A DNA stretch of 64,000 bases, from NCBI GenBank assembly GCA_003246625.1, contig QJZR01000012.1:186001-250000 (forward strand). Direction: 5' to 3'. The position numbers were made by a program, and so were the translations under genes. This document shows positions 1 through 8,782 of the stretch, in pieces. The notes beneath the pieces were generated by a model. It did not search any database. It was not told the origin of the DNA and was given only the letters and a program-made list of their open reading frames with translations. Origin of the DNA: Alphaproteobacteria bacterium. GTDB lineage: Bacteria > Pseudomonadota > Alphaproteobacteria > Rhodospirillales > Rhodospirillaceae. Positions within the stretch are counted from its first letter, which is position 1; each line of letters opens with the position of its first letter.

Positions 1-129
1 CGTGTCGCCGGTATCGAGCCTCGGGACGGGCGCGGCCTCGGCCGCCTGGGCAAAAGCGGGAGACGCCAGGCAAGGCACCGCCCCGCAGGTCGCCGCCAGG
101 GCGGCGACCCGTTTGAAAAGACTCTGCAT
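1..129 (-). CDS. amtB: Ammonium transporter AmtB, N-terminal fragment (runs off the window)
   Basis: Only the first 43 codons are present; the gene continues to the left of base 1. The peptide has a basic start, a hydrophobic stretch and an Ala-x-Ala cleavage region (LASPAFAQAAEAA), then LDTGDT, which resembles the beginning of mature AmtB proteins, where an NSGDTAW-like segment opens the first membrane helix. The start ATG at 129 is preceded by GGGAGA. The gene lies 13 bases downstream of glnK on the same strand, and glnK-amtB is a classic pair in which GlnK docks on the transporter and blocks it when nitrogen is ample. The identification rests on the signal peptide, the short TGDT segment and the position. 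Confidence 0.8.
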   Translation of the reverse strand, partial: MQSLFKRVAALAATCGAVPCLASPAFAQAAEAAPVPRLDTGDT

Positions 130-142
130 TCAGGAAATCTCC

Positions 143-619
<477 letters not shown>

Positions 620-749
620 TTATTACGGGGATTCTTACGATTGAAGGAAACACCTCAAAAAATCATGCGGTGAAAAAATGGGCAGCCCCGTGCCTCAAAC
701 CCGCGAGTCCATGCCCAACATTTTACCAGATACACGTCCGCATTGAATG

Positions 750-775
750 AAAAAAGCCCAGCCTTGCGGCTGGGC
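750..775 (-). terminator. Rho-independent terminator of rpoH
   Basis: On the minus strand the stem GCCCAGCC, loop GCAA, stem GGCTGGGC is followed by six T residues. It lies 28 bases after the rpoH stop codon. Confidence 0.9.
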
Positions 776-803
776 CCGAAGATAGTTTCGCGGATGGGAC
801 GCG

Positions 804-1709
804 TCAGGAGGCGAACAACGCCGTCGACGGCGCGTCGTGACCCAAGCGGGTGGCGGCTTCGCGGATCGCCCGCGACAGCTTGTCGAAGGCGCGGTTCTCG
901 ATCTGGCGGACGCGTTCGCGGCTGATGCCATAGGACTTGCCGATGTCTTCCAGGGTCATCGGGTCGCTCTGCAACCGTCGCAGACGAATGATTTCCGCCT
1001 CGCGCGGGCTCAGGGCCTGCATCGCGTCGGCGATCAGGCGGTGGCCAAGGTCCATTTCCTGCCGGGTGGACAGCTGCTGTTCCTGGTTCGGCCGGTTGTC
1101 GACCAGAAGCTCGATGCGTTCCATCCCCCCTTCCTCGCCCACCGGCGCGTTCAGGGTGGCGTCCGGCCTGGCGAGGCGGCGGTTCATCGTCACCACCTCG
1201 TGCTCGGGCACGTCGAGATCCTTGGCGATGCGGGCGACATCCTCGGGAGCGAGGTCGCCCTCCTCGTAGCGGCCGAGAGCCGCCTTGGCGCGCCGCAGGT
1301 TAAAGAACAGCTTCTTCTGCGCCGCGACGGTGCCGATCTTCACCATCGACCAACTGTTCAGGATGTATTCGTTGATCGCCGCCTTCACCCACCACATCGC
1401 ATAGGTGGACAGACGGAAGCCGCGCTCGGGATCGAACTTCTTCACCGCGCGCATCAGGCCGACGTTGCCTTCCGAGATCAGATCGGCAACCGGCAGACCA
1501 TAGTGGCGATAGCCCATCGCGATCTTGGCGACAAGTCGCAGATGGCTGGTCACCAGCTTGTGCGCCGCCTCGACGTCGCCGTGTTCGGAGAACCGGCGCG
1601 ACAGCATGTATTCCTCCTCCACCGGCAGAACCGGGAACGCCCGGATCGCCCGCAGATAGGCCTGCAAGCCGCCTTCATCGGAAATGGCGGGAACGCGAAT
1701 GGTCGTCAT
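804..1709 (-). CDS. rpoH: RNA polymerase sigma-32 factor (heat shock)
   Basis: A 301-residue sigma-70 family protein of the RpoH type. Region 2 is seen as DLISEGNVGLMRAVKKFDP and RLSTYAMWWVKAAINEYIL; the RpoH box follows as AAQKKLFFNLRR, the segment that separates RpoH from RpoD and RpoS; region 4.2 is ITLEDIGK-like (MTLEDIGKSYGISRERVRQ). It directs core polymerase to chaperone and protease promoters and is normally controlled by DnaK/FtsH. The start ATG at 1709 is preceded by CTAGGAG. It is monocistronic, with its own terminator. A 10-bp hairpin lies 61-86 bases upstream of the start. Confidence 0.96.
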   Translation of the reverse strand: MTTIRVPAISDEGGLQAYLRAIRAFPVLPVEEEYMLSRRFSEHGDVEAAHKLVTSHLRLVAKIAMGYRHYGLPVADLISEGNVGLMRAVKKFDPERGFRLSTYAMWWVKAAINEYILNSWSMVKIGTVAAQKKLFFNLRRAKAALGRYEEGDLAPEDVARIAKDLDVPEHEVVTMNRRLARPDATLNAPVGEEGGMERIELLVDNRPNQEQQLSTRQEMDLGHRLIADAMQALSPREAEIIRLRRLQSDPMTLEDIGKSYGISRERVRQIENRAFDKLSRAIREAATRLGHDAPSTALFAS

Positions 1710-2154
1710 GGCATAAGGCTCCTAGCACAAACGGAAGTGGACTTTTCTTGATGGGGCGAACCCCTGGCTCCGGCCGAATCAACAAATTCGGTCGGATTGT
1801 CCTGCATCAACGCGAGCGAAGCCGTGACGAAAACAGGCGATCGGAAAGGTCAAGACCACGGTCATATCCTCCATCGAGCAACATGAGTTCCGAAAGCGGC
1901 CCGGCTGTCCTCGACACACCGGGTAGGTCGGCCTGAACGGGTAGCACCGACAGGATCAAGGATACAGAATTGCGCGGCCCTTGCAAGACCCCTTGCCCCG
2001 CTGGGTTATGAGAGCCAGTTCACAAACCCCGGCGCTTTTCATCGGCCAGTCACGCAAGGGAAACGGCGCGCTTGTCCGGCGGCGGCCGGCGTGGGACACT
2101 ATCGGTGTCGAAAAAGGCAACGATTTCCGAACGATCCGACAAGGAGGCCCCCGG
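1710..2154. other. Intergenic region between rpoH and cytochrome c gene
   Basis: 445 bases separate the divergent rpoH and cytochrome c genes. I find no convincing gene. It contains a 10-bp stem with a 6-base loop at 1770-1795 (CCGGCCGAAT ... ATTCGGTCGG, one G-U pair) and must hold both promoters, but no clear -35/-10 pair stands out. Confidence 0.6.
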
Positions 2155-2565
2155 ATGATCCGCTTCTTTCTTCCCCTGGCCACGGCCGCCGCGATGCTGG
2201 CCGGAACCGCCGCCAGCCTGTCCGCCGCCGCCGCGGACGCCCCCAAGGCGATCCGCGCCTGCGTCGCCTGTCACACCTTCGAGAAGGGCGGACCGTCGAA
2301 AATCGGACCGAATCTGTACGGAATCGCCGGACAGCCCGCCGCCAAGGTTCCCGGATTCGGTAAATACGGGGAAGACATGAAGGCCGCCGCCGCGAAGGGG
2401 CTGTCGTGGACGCCGGAAAACATCGCCGCCTACATCGCCGACCCCATCGGCTTCCTCAAGGCGGCGACCGGCAAGTCCGAGGTCCGCACCAACATGATCG
2501 CGCGCATCCGCAAGCCCGAGGAGCGGGCCGCCATCGTCGGCTATCTGCAATCGCTGAAGGACTGA
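2155..2565 (+). CDS. Class I c-type cytochrome, exported
   Basis: 136 residues starting at the ATG at 2155, preceded by AAGGAGG; the open frame runs further upstream without a ribosome site. The N-terminus (MIRFFLPLATAAAMLAGTAA) is a Sec signal peptide. The heme-binding CVACH motif is at residues 36-40, and a Met at 114 (RTNMIARI) is a good candidate for the sixth heme ligand. The size and the segment GPNLYGIAGQPAAKVPGF match small periplasmic cytochromes c2/c552 that carry electrons to oxidases or reductases. The partner cannot be named from context: the next gene is convergent and encodes an ABC-F protein. Confidence 0.9.
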   Translation: MIRFFLPLATAAAMLAGTAASLSAAAADAPKAIRACVACHTFEKGGPSKIGPNLYGIAGQPAAKVPGFGKYGEDMKAAAAKGLSWTPENIAAYIADPIGFLKAATGKSEVRTNMIARIRKPEERAAIVGYLQSLKD

Positions 2566-2574
2566 GTTCGGCCT

Positions 2575-4368
2575 TCAGCCGCCCGCCAATTCCTCGCGCA
2601 GCAGTTCCAGCTCCAGCCAACGGTCCTCGGCGGCGGCCCGTTCCGTCACCGCCGCCGCCAAACGTTCCGTTGCCGCACGGAAAGCCGCCGCGTCGCGGGC
2701 GAACAGTCCGGGATCGGCCAGCTTCGCCTCCAGGGCCGCCTGCTCCTTCTCCAGGGCCTCGATGCGGCCGGGCAGTTGCTCCCACTCCCGCTGGTCCTTG
2801 TAGGACAGCTTGACCGCCTTGCGCGAAGGTTCCGCCCGCTGCGGCTTCGGCTTGGCCACCGCCGCGCGCGTCGGCGCGGCGGGCTGCCGCTGCCGCCGGT
2901 AATCGGAATATCCGCCCGGGTATTCGCCGACCCTGCCGTCGCCTTCCAGCGCCCAGATCGCGGTCGCCACCCGGTCCAGGAAGTCGCGGTCGTGGCTGAC
3001 CACCAGCACCGTGCCGTCGTAATCGGCCAGGGTTTCCTGCAACAGGTCGAGGGTTTCCATGTCGAGGTCGTTGGTCGGTTCGTCCAAGACCAGCAGGTTG
3101 GACGGCTTGGCCAAGGCGATGGCCAACAGCAGGCGGTTGCGTTCGCCGCCCGACAGCGACCCCACCGGACTTTTCGCCTGGGCGTCGTCGAACAGGAAAT
3201 CCCGCATGTAGGAAATCACATGGCGCGGACGGCCGCGCACCATCACCTGGTCGCCGCCCTTCGGGCAGAGGGTCTCCCACACCGTCGCCTCGTCCTTCAG
3301 CGCGGCGCGCCCCTGATCCAGATAGACGATCGACAGGTTGGTCCCCAGACGCACGCTGCCGCTGTCGGGGGGCAGGTTCCCCATCAGGATGTTGAGCAGG
3401 GTCGACTTGCCCGTGCCGTTGGCGCCGACGATGCCGACGCGGTCGCCGCGCAGTACCCGAAGCGAGGTTTCCGCCAGCACCGGCTTTCCCTGCCAGGCAT
3501 AGGAAATGCCCGCCGCCTCCAGCACCAGGCGGCCGGACAGCGCGCCGCTGTCCGCCGCCATCCGCACCGCGCCTAGGCTGTGGCGTTGTTCCGCCCGTTC
3601 CTGCCGCAGGTCGTAAAGCGCGCGCAGGCGCCCCTGGTTGCGCTTGCGGCGGGCGGAAATCCCCTGCCGCGACCATTGGGTTTCCTCGGCGATTTTCTTG
3701 TCCAGGCGGGCGCGTTCCGCCGCCTCCTGCTCCAGGATCGTCTCGGCCCAGCCCTCGAACTCGGCGAACCCCTTGTCCATGCGCCGCGCCACGCCGCGAT
3801 CCAGCCAGACCGTCTGGCGGGTCAAGCGGGACAGGAAGGCACGGTCGTGGCTGATCGTCACCAGCCCGCCGGAGAAGGCCGCCAACCGTTCCTCCAGCCA
3901 TTCGATGGTCGGCAGGTCCAGATGGTTGGTCGGTTCGTCCAGCAGCAGCACGTCGGGGTCGCCGACCAGGGCGCGGGCCAGCGCGACGCGGCGGCATTCC
4001 CCGCCCGACAGCGCCCGGGGATCGGCCTCTGGCGCCACCCCCAGGTCGGCCAGGACGGCGGCGGCACGGAAACGTTCCGCCGGATCGGCCAAGACCTCCG
4101 CCACCGCGTCGATCGCCGTGGCGTGGGCGGACAGGTCGGGATCCTGCGGCAGATAGGCCAACCGCGTTCCCGGCTGCACGAAGCGTTCGCCCGCGTCCGC
4201 CTGCACCAGACCCGCCGCCACCTTCAGCAGGGTCGATTTGCCGGTGCCGTTGCGTCCGACCAGGCAGATGCGGTCGCCGCGCGACACCGCCAAGTCCGCG
4301 CCGTCGAACAGCACCTTGGTTCCGAACCGCAGGGACAAACCCCGCACATGCATCAACGGAGGCGCCAA
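2575..4368 (-). CDS. uup: ABC-F ATPase, Uup type
   Basis: About 597 residues with two ATP-binding cassettes and no membrane segments. Cassette 1 has GRNGTGKSTLLK and LSGGECRRVALARAL with LLLDEPTNHLD; cassette 2 has GANGTGKSTLLN, LSGGERNRLLLAIAL and LVLDEPTNDLD. The C-terminus carries a Lys/Glu-rich coiled coil (from about residue 540), typical of Uup. ABC-F proteins act on ribosomes or, for Uup, also at branched DNA intermediates. I prefer a TTG start at 4368 (giving MAPPLMHVRGL) because AAGGGG lies six bases upstream; the ATG at 4353 has no ribosome site, and the frame is open to 4491. Convergent with the cytochrome c gene. Confidence 0.9.
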   Translation of the reverse strand: MAPPLMHVRGLSLRFGTKVLFDGADLAVSRGDRICLVGRNGTGKSTLLKVAAGLVQADAGERFVQPGTRLAYLPQDPDLSAHATAIDAVAEVLADPAERFRAAAVLADLGVAPEADPRALSGGECRRVALARALVGDPDVLLLDEPTNHLDLPTIEWLEERLAAFSGGLVTISHDRAFLSRLTRQTVWLDRGVARRMDKGFAEFEGWAETILEQEAAERARLDKKIAEETQWSRQGISARRKRNQGRLRALYDLRQERAEQRHSLGAVRMAADSGALSGRLVLEAAGISYAWQGKPVLAETSLRVLRGDRVGIVGANGTGKSTLLNILMGNLPPDSGSVRLGTNLSIVYLDQGRAALKDEATVWETLCPKGGDQVMVRGRPRHVISYMRDFLFDDAQAKSPVGSLSGGERNRLLLAIALAKPSNLLVLDEPTNDLDMETLDLLQETLADYDGTVLVVSHDRDFLDRVATAIWALEGDGRVGEYPGGYSDYRRQRQPAAPTRAAVAKPKPQRAEPSRKAVKLSYKDQREWEQLPGRIEALEKEQAALEAKLADPGLFARDAAAFRAATERLAAAVTERAAAEDRWLELELLREELAGG

Positions 4369-4643
4369 GCCCAACCCCTTTCCCTTCCGAAGTCCTGACT
4401 GCAATACCCGCAGCCGCAGCAAACGGCAACCGTGGTACGCACGGCATCGCGGTTTTGCAAAATTCATGAAAACGCGGTTGAGGTGAATCAAATCCGCAGA
4501 TACGACAAATTATAGTAAACCGACAACAGAATATAAAAATTAGTCATCGTGCACAAAAAACGTCCAATTCGCATGATGATTTACAGCCCACAGGAAATGT
4601 GTTCTGCCTGACTTGTTCTTCAATGCACGAATGGGGAATGCAC

Positions 4644-6656
4644 ATGAAATTCCTGAGCAATACACCAATCAAAACGAAAATATGGGGCGGCTTTCTGGGG
4701 TTACTGGGCTTTCTGGTCTTGATCGCGGTCGTCGCCAACCTGCGTTTTTCCGGCATGCGCAACGACATCGCCGATTATCAGAAGGTTGCCGCCGACGCGG
4801 CGAAGGTCGCGGCGATCAAGTCGCAAACCCTGAGCGCGCAGCTTCTGGTGCAGGAATTCCTCAATCGCCCGGCCAAGGAAACCGTCGAATCCGTGCAGGC
4901 CGCGGTCAACGGCGCACGCGGCGGCATCAGCCAAATCACGGGCGCCACCGCCAACGCCGAATGGAAGACCACCCTGACCGCACTGGATGGCGCCTTGTCC
5001 GCTTATGCCGCGGCATTCGGCGACGTCGCCCCCCTGCAATTGCGGATCAGCGAAACCGCGCAAGGCGAACTGGAACGCATCGCCTTCGACCTCGAACGCA
5101 AGATCAGCCGCATGATCAAGCTGGCTTCGGGCGAAGGCGCCACCGACCGGGCGTTCCGCCTCTCCCAGGGGCTGCGCAGCCTGCTGCTGGCGCGCGTCTA
5201 TTTCAACAAGTACATGGACGGCTTCGGCGACGCCAACGCCGAACGGGTCGATCGGGAAATTCTCGCCCTGGACAACGAGCTCAAGGCCGTCGCGGCGCGG
5301 CTTAACGCCTCGAACGACCGGGACATGCTGGAGCAGATGAGCACCAACGTCGGCACCTATCGCGCCGGACTGGCCGGCATCCGTGGCGACGCGGCGACCC
5401 GACTCGCGGTGATCGAAAAGCGCCTCTCCCCCCTGGGCACGCGCATCGTCGAGATTGCCCAAAAATTCGACACCCTGGCCGAGGACGACAAGCAGGCCCG
5501 CGCCACGGCCATGGATGCTGGAGCCAGCGCCGCCTACGTTATCGTCACCGCCACCTCGCTGGTCAGCATCGCCGTGACCCTGCTGATGGCGAAGTTCCTG
5601 TCCGGCGGCATCGCCACCCCGGTGATCCGGATGACCGAGGCGATGAAGCGCCTTGCCGAGAAGGACCTGTCCACCGAGATTCCGGAACTCGATTGCCGCA
5701 GCGAAATCGGCGAAATGGCCCGCGCCGTCCAGGTCTTCAAGGACAACATGGCGCGCGCCGACCGGCTGGCCGCCGAGCAGGCGGCGCAGCAGGCGGAGAC
5801 CGCGCGGCGCGCCGAAACCCTGGCGCAAATCACCCGCGCCTTCGACGGCGAGGTGGGAGGAGTACTCTCCTCGCTGGCCAGCGCGGGCACGCAAATGGAA
5901 TCCTCGGCCCGTTCGATGTCCGGATCGGCGCAATCCTCGCTGGACCGCGCCGCCGCCACCGCCGCCGCCGCCGACCACGCCTCGTCCAACGTGCAGACCG
6001 TGGCCGCCACCGCCGACGAGTTGTCCGCCTCGATCGGCGAGATCAGCCGCCAGGTCGAGAAGGCGGCAAGCATCGCCGAAACCGCGGCCCACGAGTCCGA
6101 ACGGGTCAGCGCCATCATCCGCGGGCTCGCCGCCTCGTCCACGCGGATCGGCGACATCGTGAGCCTGATCACCGACATCGCCGAGAACACCAACCTTCTC
6201 GCCCTCAACGCCACCATCGAGGCGGCGCGCGCGGGCGACACCGGCAAGGGCTTCGCGGTGGTGGCGGGCGAGGTGAAGAACCTGGCCAACCAGACGGCAC
6301 GGGCGACCGACGACATCGCCACGCAAATCCGCGCCATTCAGGGGGAAACCGCCGACGCGGTCAGCGCGATCGAGGGTGTCGCCGCCCGCATCGGCGAGTT
6401 GCGCGACATCGCCCAGGCGATCGCCGTGGCGGTGGAGGAGCAGAACGCCGCCACCCGCGAAATCGCCCGCAGCGTGCAGAACGCGGCGCAAGGCGCGGGC
6501 GAAGTCACCGACAACATCCAGGAAGTCGCCAAGGTCGCCGAGGACACCGGAGCGGCGGCGGAACAGGTGTTGTCCGCCGCCAACCAGTTGTTCGGCCAGA
6601 CCGAGGGCATGAAGCGCCTGGTCGAAACCTTCCTGTCCAAGGTGCGCGCCGCCTGA
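4644..6656 (+). CDS. Methyl-accepting chemotaxis protein
   Basis: 670 residues. A membrane helix at about 13-32, a large periplasmic region of roughly 270 residues without a motif I can name, a second helix ([20 protein letters not shown]), a HAMP domain, then the cytoplasmic signalling domain with the hairpin tip core [20 protein letters not shown] and [20 protein letters not shown]. No CheR-binding pentapeptide; the C-terminus is FLSKVRAA. The ATG at 4644 has GGGGA eight bases upstream; an in-frame ATG six bases earlier lies too close to it. The upstream 275 bases are AT-rich and hold no gene. A GC hairpin follows the stop codon. Confidence 0.93.
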   Translation: MKFLSNTPIKTKIWGGFLGLLGFLVLIAVVANLRFSGMRNDIADYQKVAADAAKVAAIKSQTLSAQLLVQEFLNRPAKETVESVQAAVNGARGGISQITGATANAEWKTTLTALDGALSAYAAAFGDVAPLQLRISETAQGELERIAFDLERKISRMIKLASGEGATDRAFRLSQGLRSLLLARVYFNKYMDGFGDANAERVDREILALDNELKAVAARLNASNDRDMLEQMSTNVGTYRAGLAGIRGDAATRLAVIEKRLSPLGTRIVEIAQKFDTLAEDDKQARATAMDAGASAAYVIVTATSLVSIAVTLLMAKFLSGGIATPVIRMTEAMKRLAEKDLSTEIPELDCRSEIGEMARAVQVFKDNMARADRLAAEQAAQQAETARRAETLAQITRAFDGEVGGVLSSLASAGTQMESSARSMSGSAQSSLDRAAATAAAADHASSNVQTVAATADELSASIGEISRQVEKAASIAETAAHESERVSAIIRGLAASSTRIGDIVSLITDIAENTNLLALNATIEAARAGDTGKGFAVVAGEVKNLANQTARATDDIATQIRAIQGETADAVSAIEGVAARIGELRDIAQAIAVAVEEQNAATREIARSVQNAAQGAGEVTDNIQEVAKVAEDTGAAAEQVLSAANQLFGQTEGMKRLVETFLSKVRAA

Positions 6657-6666
6657 GCCCGAACAT

Positions 6667-6698
6667 GGCGGCCTCCCCCCTTGCCGGGGGAGGCCGCC
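6667..6698 (+). terminator. GC-rich hairpin after the chemoreceptor gene
   Basis: A 13-bp perfect stem (GGCGGCCTCCCCC / GGGGGAGGCCGCC) with a 6-base loop, 10 bases after the stop codon. There is no T run, so it may act as a transcript-end stabiliser or attenuator rather than a classic intrinsic terminator. Confidence 0.55.
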
Positions 6699-6741
6699 CC
6701 CCCTATCCTTCCCTGCGGAACCGCACGCGAAGGAGCCGCCG

Positions 6742-7533
6742 ATGTCCGTTTCCCGCTTCCGCATCGTTTCCCTGGTACCCAGTCTGACCGACCTGTGTTT
6801 CGCGATGAACCTGGGGGAGTTTCTGGTGGGGCGCACCGATTTCTGCATCGCCCCGGCGGGACGGGTGGAGGCGGTGCCCTCGATGGGCGGACCGAAAAGC
6901 ATCGATGCCGCGCGCCTGACCGCCGCGCGCCCCTCCCACGTACTGATCAGCCCCGAGGAGAACGGCCGCGAGGCGCTGCCCCTGATCGCCGCCTGCGGCG
7001 CGGAAGCGGTGTCGGTGCATCCGCTGACCCCCGCCGACAACCACGCCCTGTTCGCCCGCTTCGGCGAACTCTTCGACCGGCGCGAGGAAGCGGCGATGCT
7101 GTCCGCCCGCCTGGACGCGGCGGCGGCGCGGGCGGCGCGCTGCCGCGCCAAGACGCCGGAGCTGACCGCCCTGCCCCTGGTCTGGACCGATCCCTGGATC
7201 ACCGTGGGAAGCGGCACCTACGTCGCCGCGATGCTGGCGGCGGCGGGCATCCGCGCGGTACCGCCGGAAGAGGGCCTCTACCCCCGCATCGCCGACCTGC
7301 CCCGCGCCGCCGCAAGCGTGGATTGGCTGCTGCTGACCAGCGAGCCCTATCCCTTCGCCGAGGAACACGTCGCCGCCTTGCGCGCCGAACTTGGCCGCTC
7401 CACCGTCGCCCTGATCCCCGGCGAGGCGGTGGCCTGGTACGGCAGCCACGTCATCGCCGGTCTGGACGATCTGATCGCGGTGAAGCAACGGCTTCTCGAC
7501 AATCCCGGAACGCCACCCCAAATCCAGCCGTGA
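6742..7533 (+). CDS. Cytoplasmic BtuF-like helical-backbone metal receptor family protein
   Basis: 263 residues beginning [19 protein letters not shown], the start of the periplasmic-binding fold shared by BtuF, HmuT and FhuD proteins. The segment [19 protein letters not shown] matches the usual second strand-helix of the family, and [19 protein letters not shown] the linker into the second lobe. There is no signal peptide, so it should stay in the cytoplasm, unlike true cobalamin or siderophore binding proteins. The ATG at 6742 has AAGGAG upstream. It ends 17 bases before msrA and is probably cotranscribed. The ligand is unknown. Confidence 0.75.
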   Translation: MSVSRFRIVSLVPSLTDLCFAMNLGEFLVGRTDFCIAPAGRVEAVPSMGGPKSIDAARLTAARPSHVLISPEENGREALPLIAACGAEAVSVHPLTPADNHALFARFGELFDRREEAAMLSARLDAAAARAARCRAKTPELTALPLVWTDPWITVGSGTYVAAMLAAAGIRAVPPEEGLYPRIADLPRAAASVDWLLLTSEPYPFAEEHVAALRAELGRSTVALIPGEAVAWYGSHVIAGLDDLIAVKQRLLDNPGTPPQIQP

Positions 7534-7550
7534 AGCAAGGGAGAACGGCG

Positions 7551-8027
7551 ATGGCGGCACGGCAAAAGGCACTGTTCGGCGCGGGATGTTTCTGGGGCGT
7601 GGAGGCGGCCTTCCGCCGCGTCGTCGGCGTGATCGAGGCGACGTCGGGCTATTCCGGCGGCGACGTCGAGAGCCCCACCTATCCCCAGGTCTGCACCGAC
7701 ACCACCGGCCATGCCGAAACGGTTCTGGTGGAGTTCGACCCGGACCGGGTTTCCTTCGACGAACTTCTCGACACCTTCTTCGCCATCCACGACCCCACCC
7801 AGGTCGACCGCCAGGGGCCGGACGTCGGACGCCAATACCGCTCGGTCGTCTTCGTCTTCGACGCGGAACAACGCCGCGTCGCGGCGGACCGCGTCGCCCG
7901 GATGAACGCCTCGGGCCGTCTGCCCCGCCCGGTCGCGACGCAAATCGAAACGGCGGGCCGTTTCTGGCCCGCCGAGGAATACCACCAACGTTATCTGGAA
8001 AAGAACGCGGGGCCGTTCTGCCGCTGA
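7551..8027 (+). CDS. msrA: Peptide-methionine (S)-S-oxide reductase
   Basis: 158 residues with the MsrA signature GAGCFWGVE; Cys13 in it is the catalytic cysteine. [24 protein letters not shown] and [19 protein letters not shown] segments are diagnostic of the family. It reduces methionine-S-sulfoxide in oxidised proteins with thioredoxin as donor. The C-terminus ends NAGPFCR, whose Cys is a plausible resolving residue. The ATG at 7551 is preceded by AAGGGAGA. It lies 17 bases after the BtuF-like gene on the same strand and is convergent with the next gene. Confidence 0.95.
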   Translation: MAARQKALFGAGCFWGVEAAFRRVVGVIEATSGYSGGDVESPTYPQVCTDTTGHAETVLVEFDPDRVSFDELLDTFFAIHDPTQVDRQGPDVGRQYRSVVFVFDAEQRRVAADRVARMNASGRLPRPVATQIETAGRFWPAEEYHQRYLEKNAGPFCR

Positions 8028-8037
8028 TCGCCGTCGG

Positions 8038-8541
8038 CTAATGCAGGGTAATGTTGCCCTGTATCGGCGAGGATTCCCACGTCCAGGAGGGTTCGGCGGC
8101 CTTCAGCGCGTCCTGCAACTCGGACCAATTGGGCATGCCGCCCAACTGGTCGATCAACTGGTCCAGCAGACCGGTCATGGTATAGGTGAACACCCCTTCG
8201 TCCCGCGACACGGTGTTCAGCACCAGACAGGATTCCGAAACGTCGCGCATGATCGCGCCGGCGCGCGGTTCGGTTCCCTCGGCCTTGGGCAGGACCACGG
8301 TGATCGGCTCGCCGCTGCCCTTCATCGTGCTGAGCACCCGGCCGAGCACGTGTTCGCGCACCTGGTCATCGAAAATCCGCACCGCTTCCTCGCCGCCCTC
8401 GTGGGCGACGACGTCGCGCAGATGGCGCAGACCGGACAGGATGCCCGAAACCACGGCCTCGCGGCCGGACAGGCGCGCCGCGGTCTTCACCGAGGCGCCG
8501 ATCATGCGATGGATGGTGTCGCGCGTTTGCATATTGGACAT
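8038..8541 (-). CDS. Conserved hypothetical protein, function unknown
   Basis: 167 residues; I do not recognise the family. It has no signal peptide and no membrane helix. The first 90 residues look helical and charged (RMIGASVKTAARLSGREAVV, LRHLRDVVAHEGGEEAVRIF), with the rest a mixed alpha/beta pattern including CLVLNTVSRDEGVFTYTMTG. The ATG at 8541 has CGGAGG upstream (in the reverse reading CTCCGTCGGAGGATATCG precedes it). It converges on msrA with 10 bases between and is divergent from the PAS-GGDEF-EAL gene across 241 bases. Codon use is like its neighbours, so it is a real gene. Confidence 0.7.
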   Translation of the reverse strand: MSNMQTRDTIHRMIGASVKTAARLSGREAVVSGILSGLRHLRDVVAHEGGEEAVRIFDDQVREHVLGRVLSTMKGSGEPITVVLPKAEGTEPRAGAIMRDVSESCLVLNTVSRDEGVFTYTMTGLLDQLIDQLGGMPNWSELQDALKAAEPSWTWESSPIQGNITLH

Positions 8542-8782
8542 TCGATATCCTCCGTCGGAGCGGTATCAGGCCCGTCTTCCGCGAACGGCCGCCAACTGCG
8601 CGCCGCCCGCGTCGTGCGCCAGCCCGCGGTTGCGGCACCGTCGCGTCTTCTCAACCAACATGTGGGGATTCCCAAGGCCGGAAGCAACCGCCGCTTTCGA
8701 CGCGGGCGACTCGGTTTTACCGTGCGTTCGCCCTCATCTGCGGTATGATGAAAGAAAAGCAATAATCGGGGGGACAGGGCTT

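Noticed and set aside
695-931. Small ORF across the rpoH 3' end and terminator
   Set aside because: It spans a clear terminator and overlaps rpoH out of frame.
2456-4447. 663-codon frame overlapping the ABC-F gene on the same strand
   Set aside because: The product is Gly/Arg/Pro-rich shadow sequence; the ABC motifs are in the other frame.
4701-7217. 838-codon open frame antisense to the first chemoreceptor
   Set aside because: Antisense shadow with glycine-rich, motif-free sequence.
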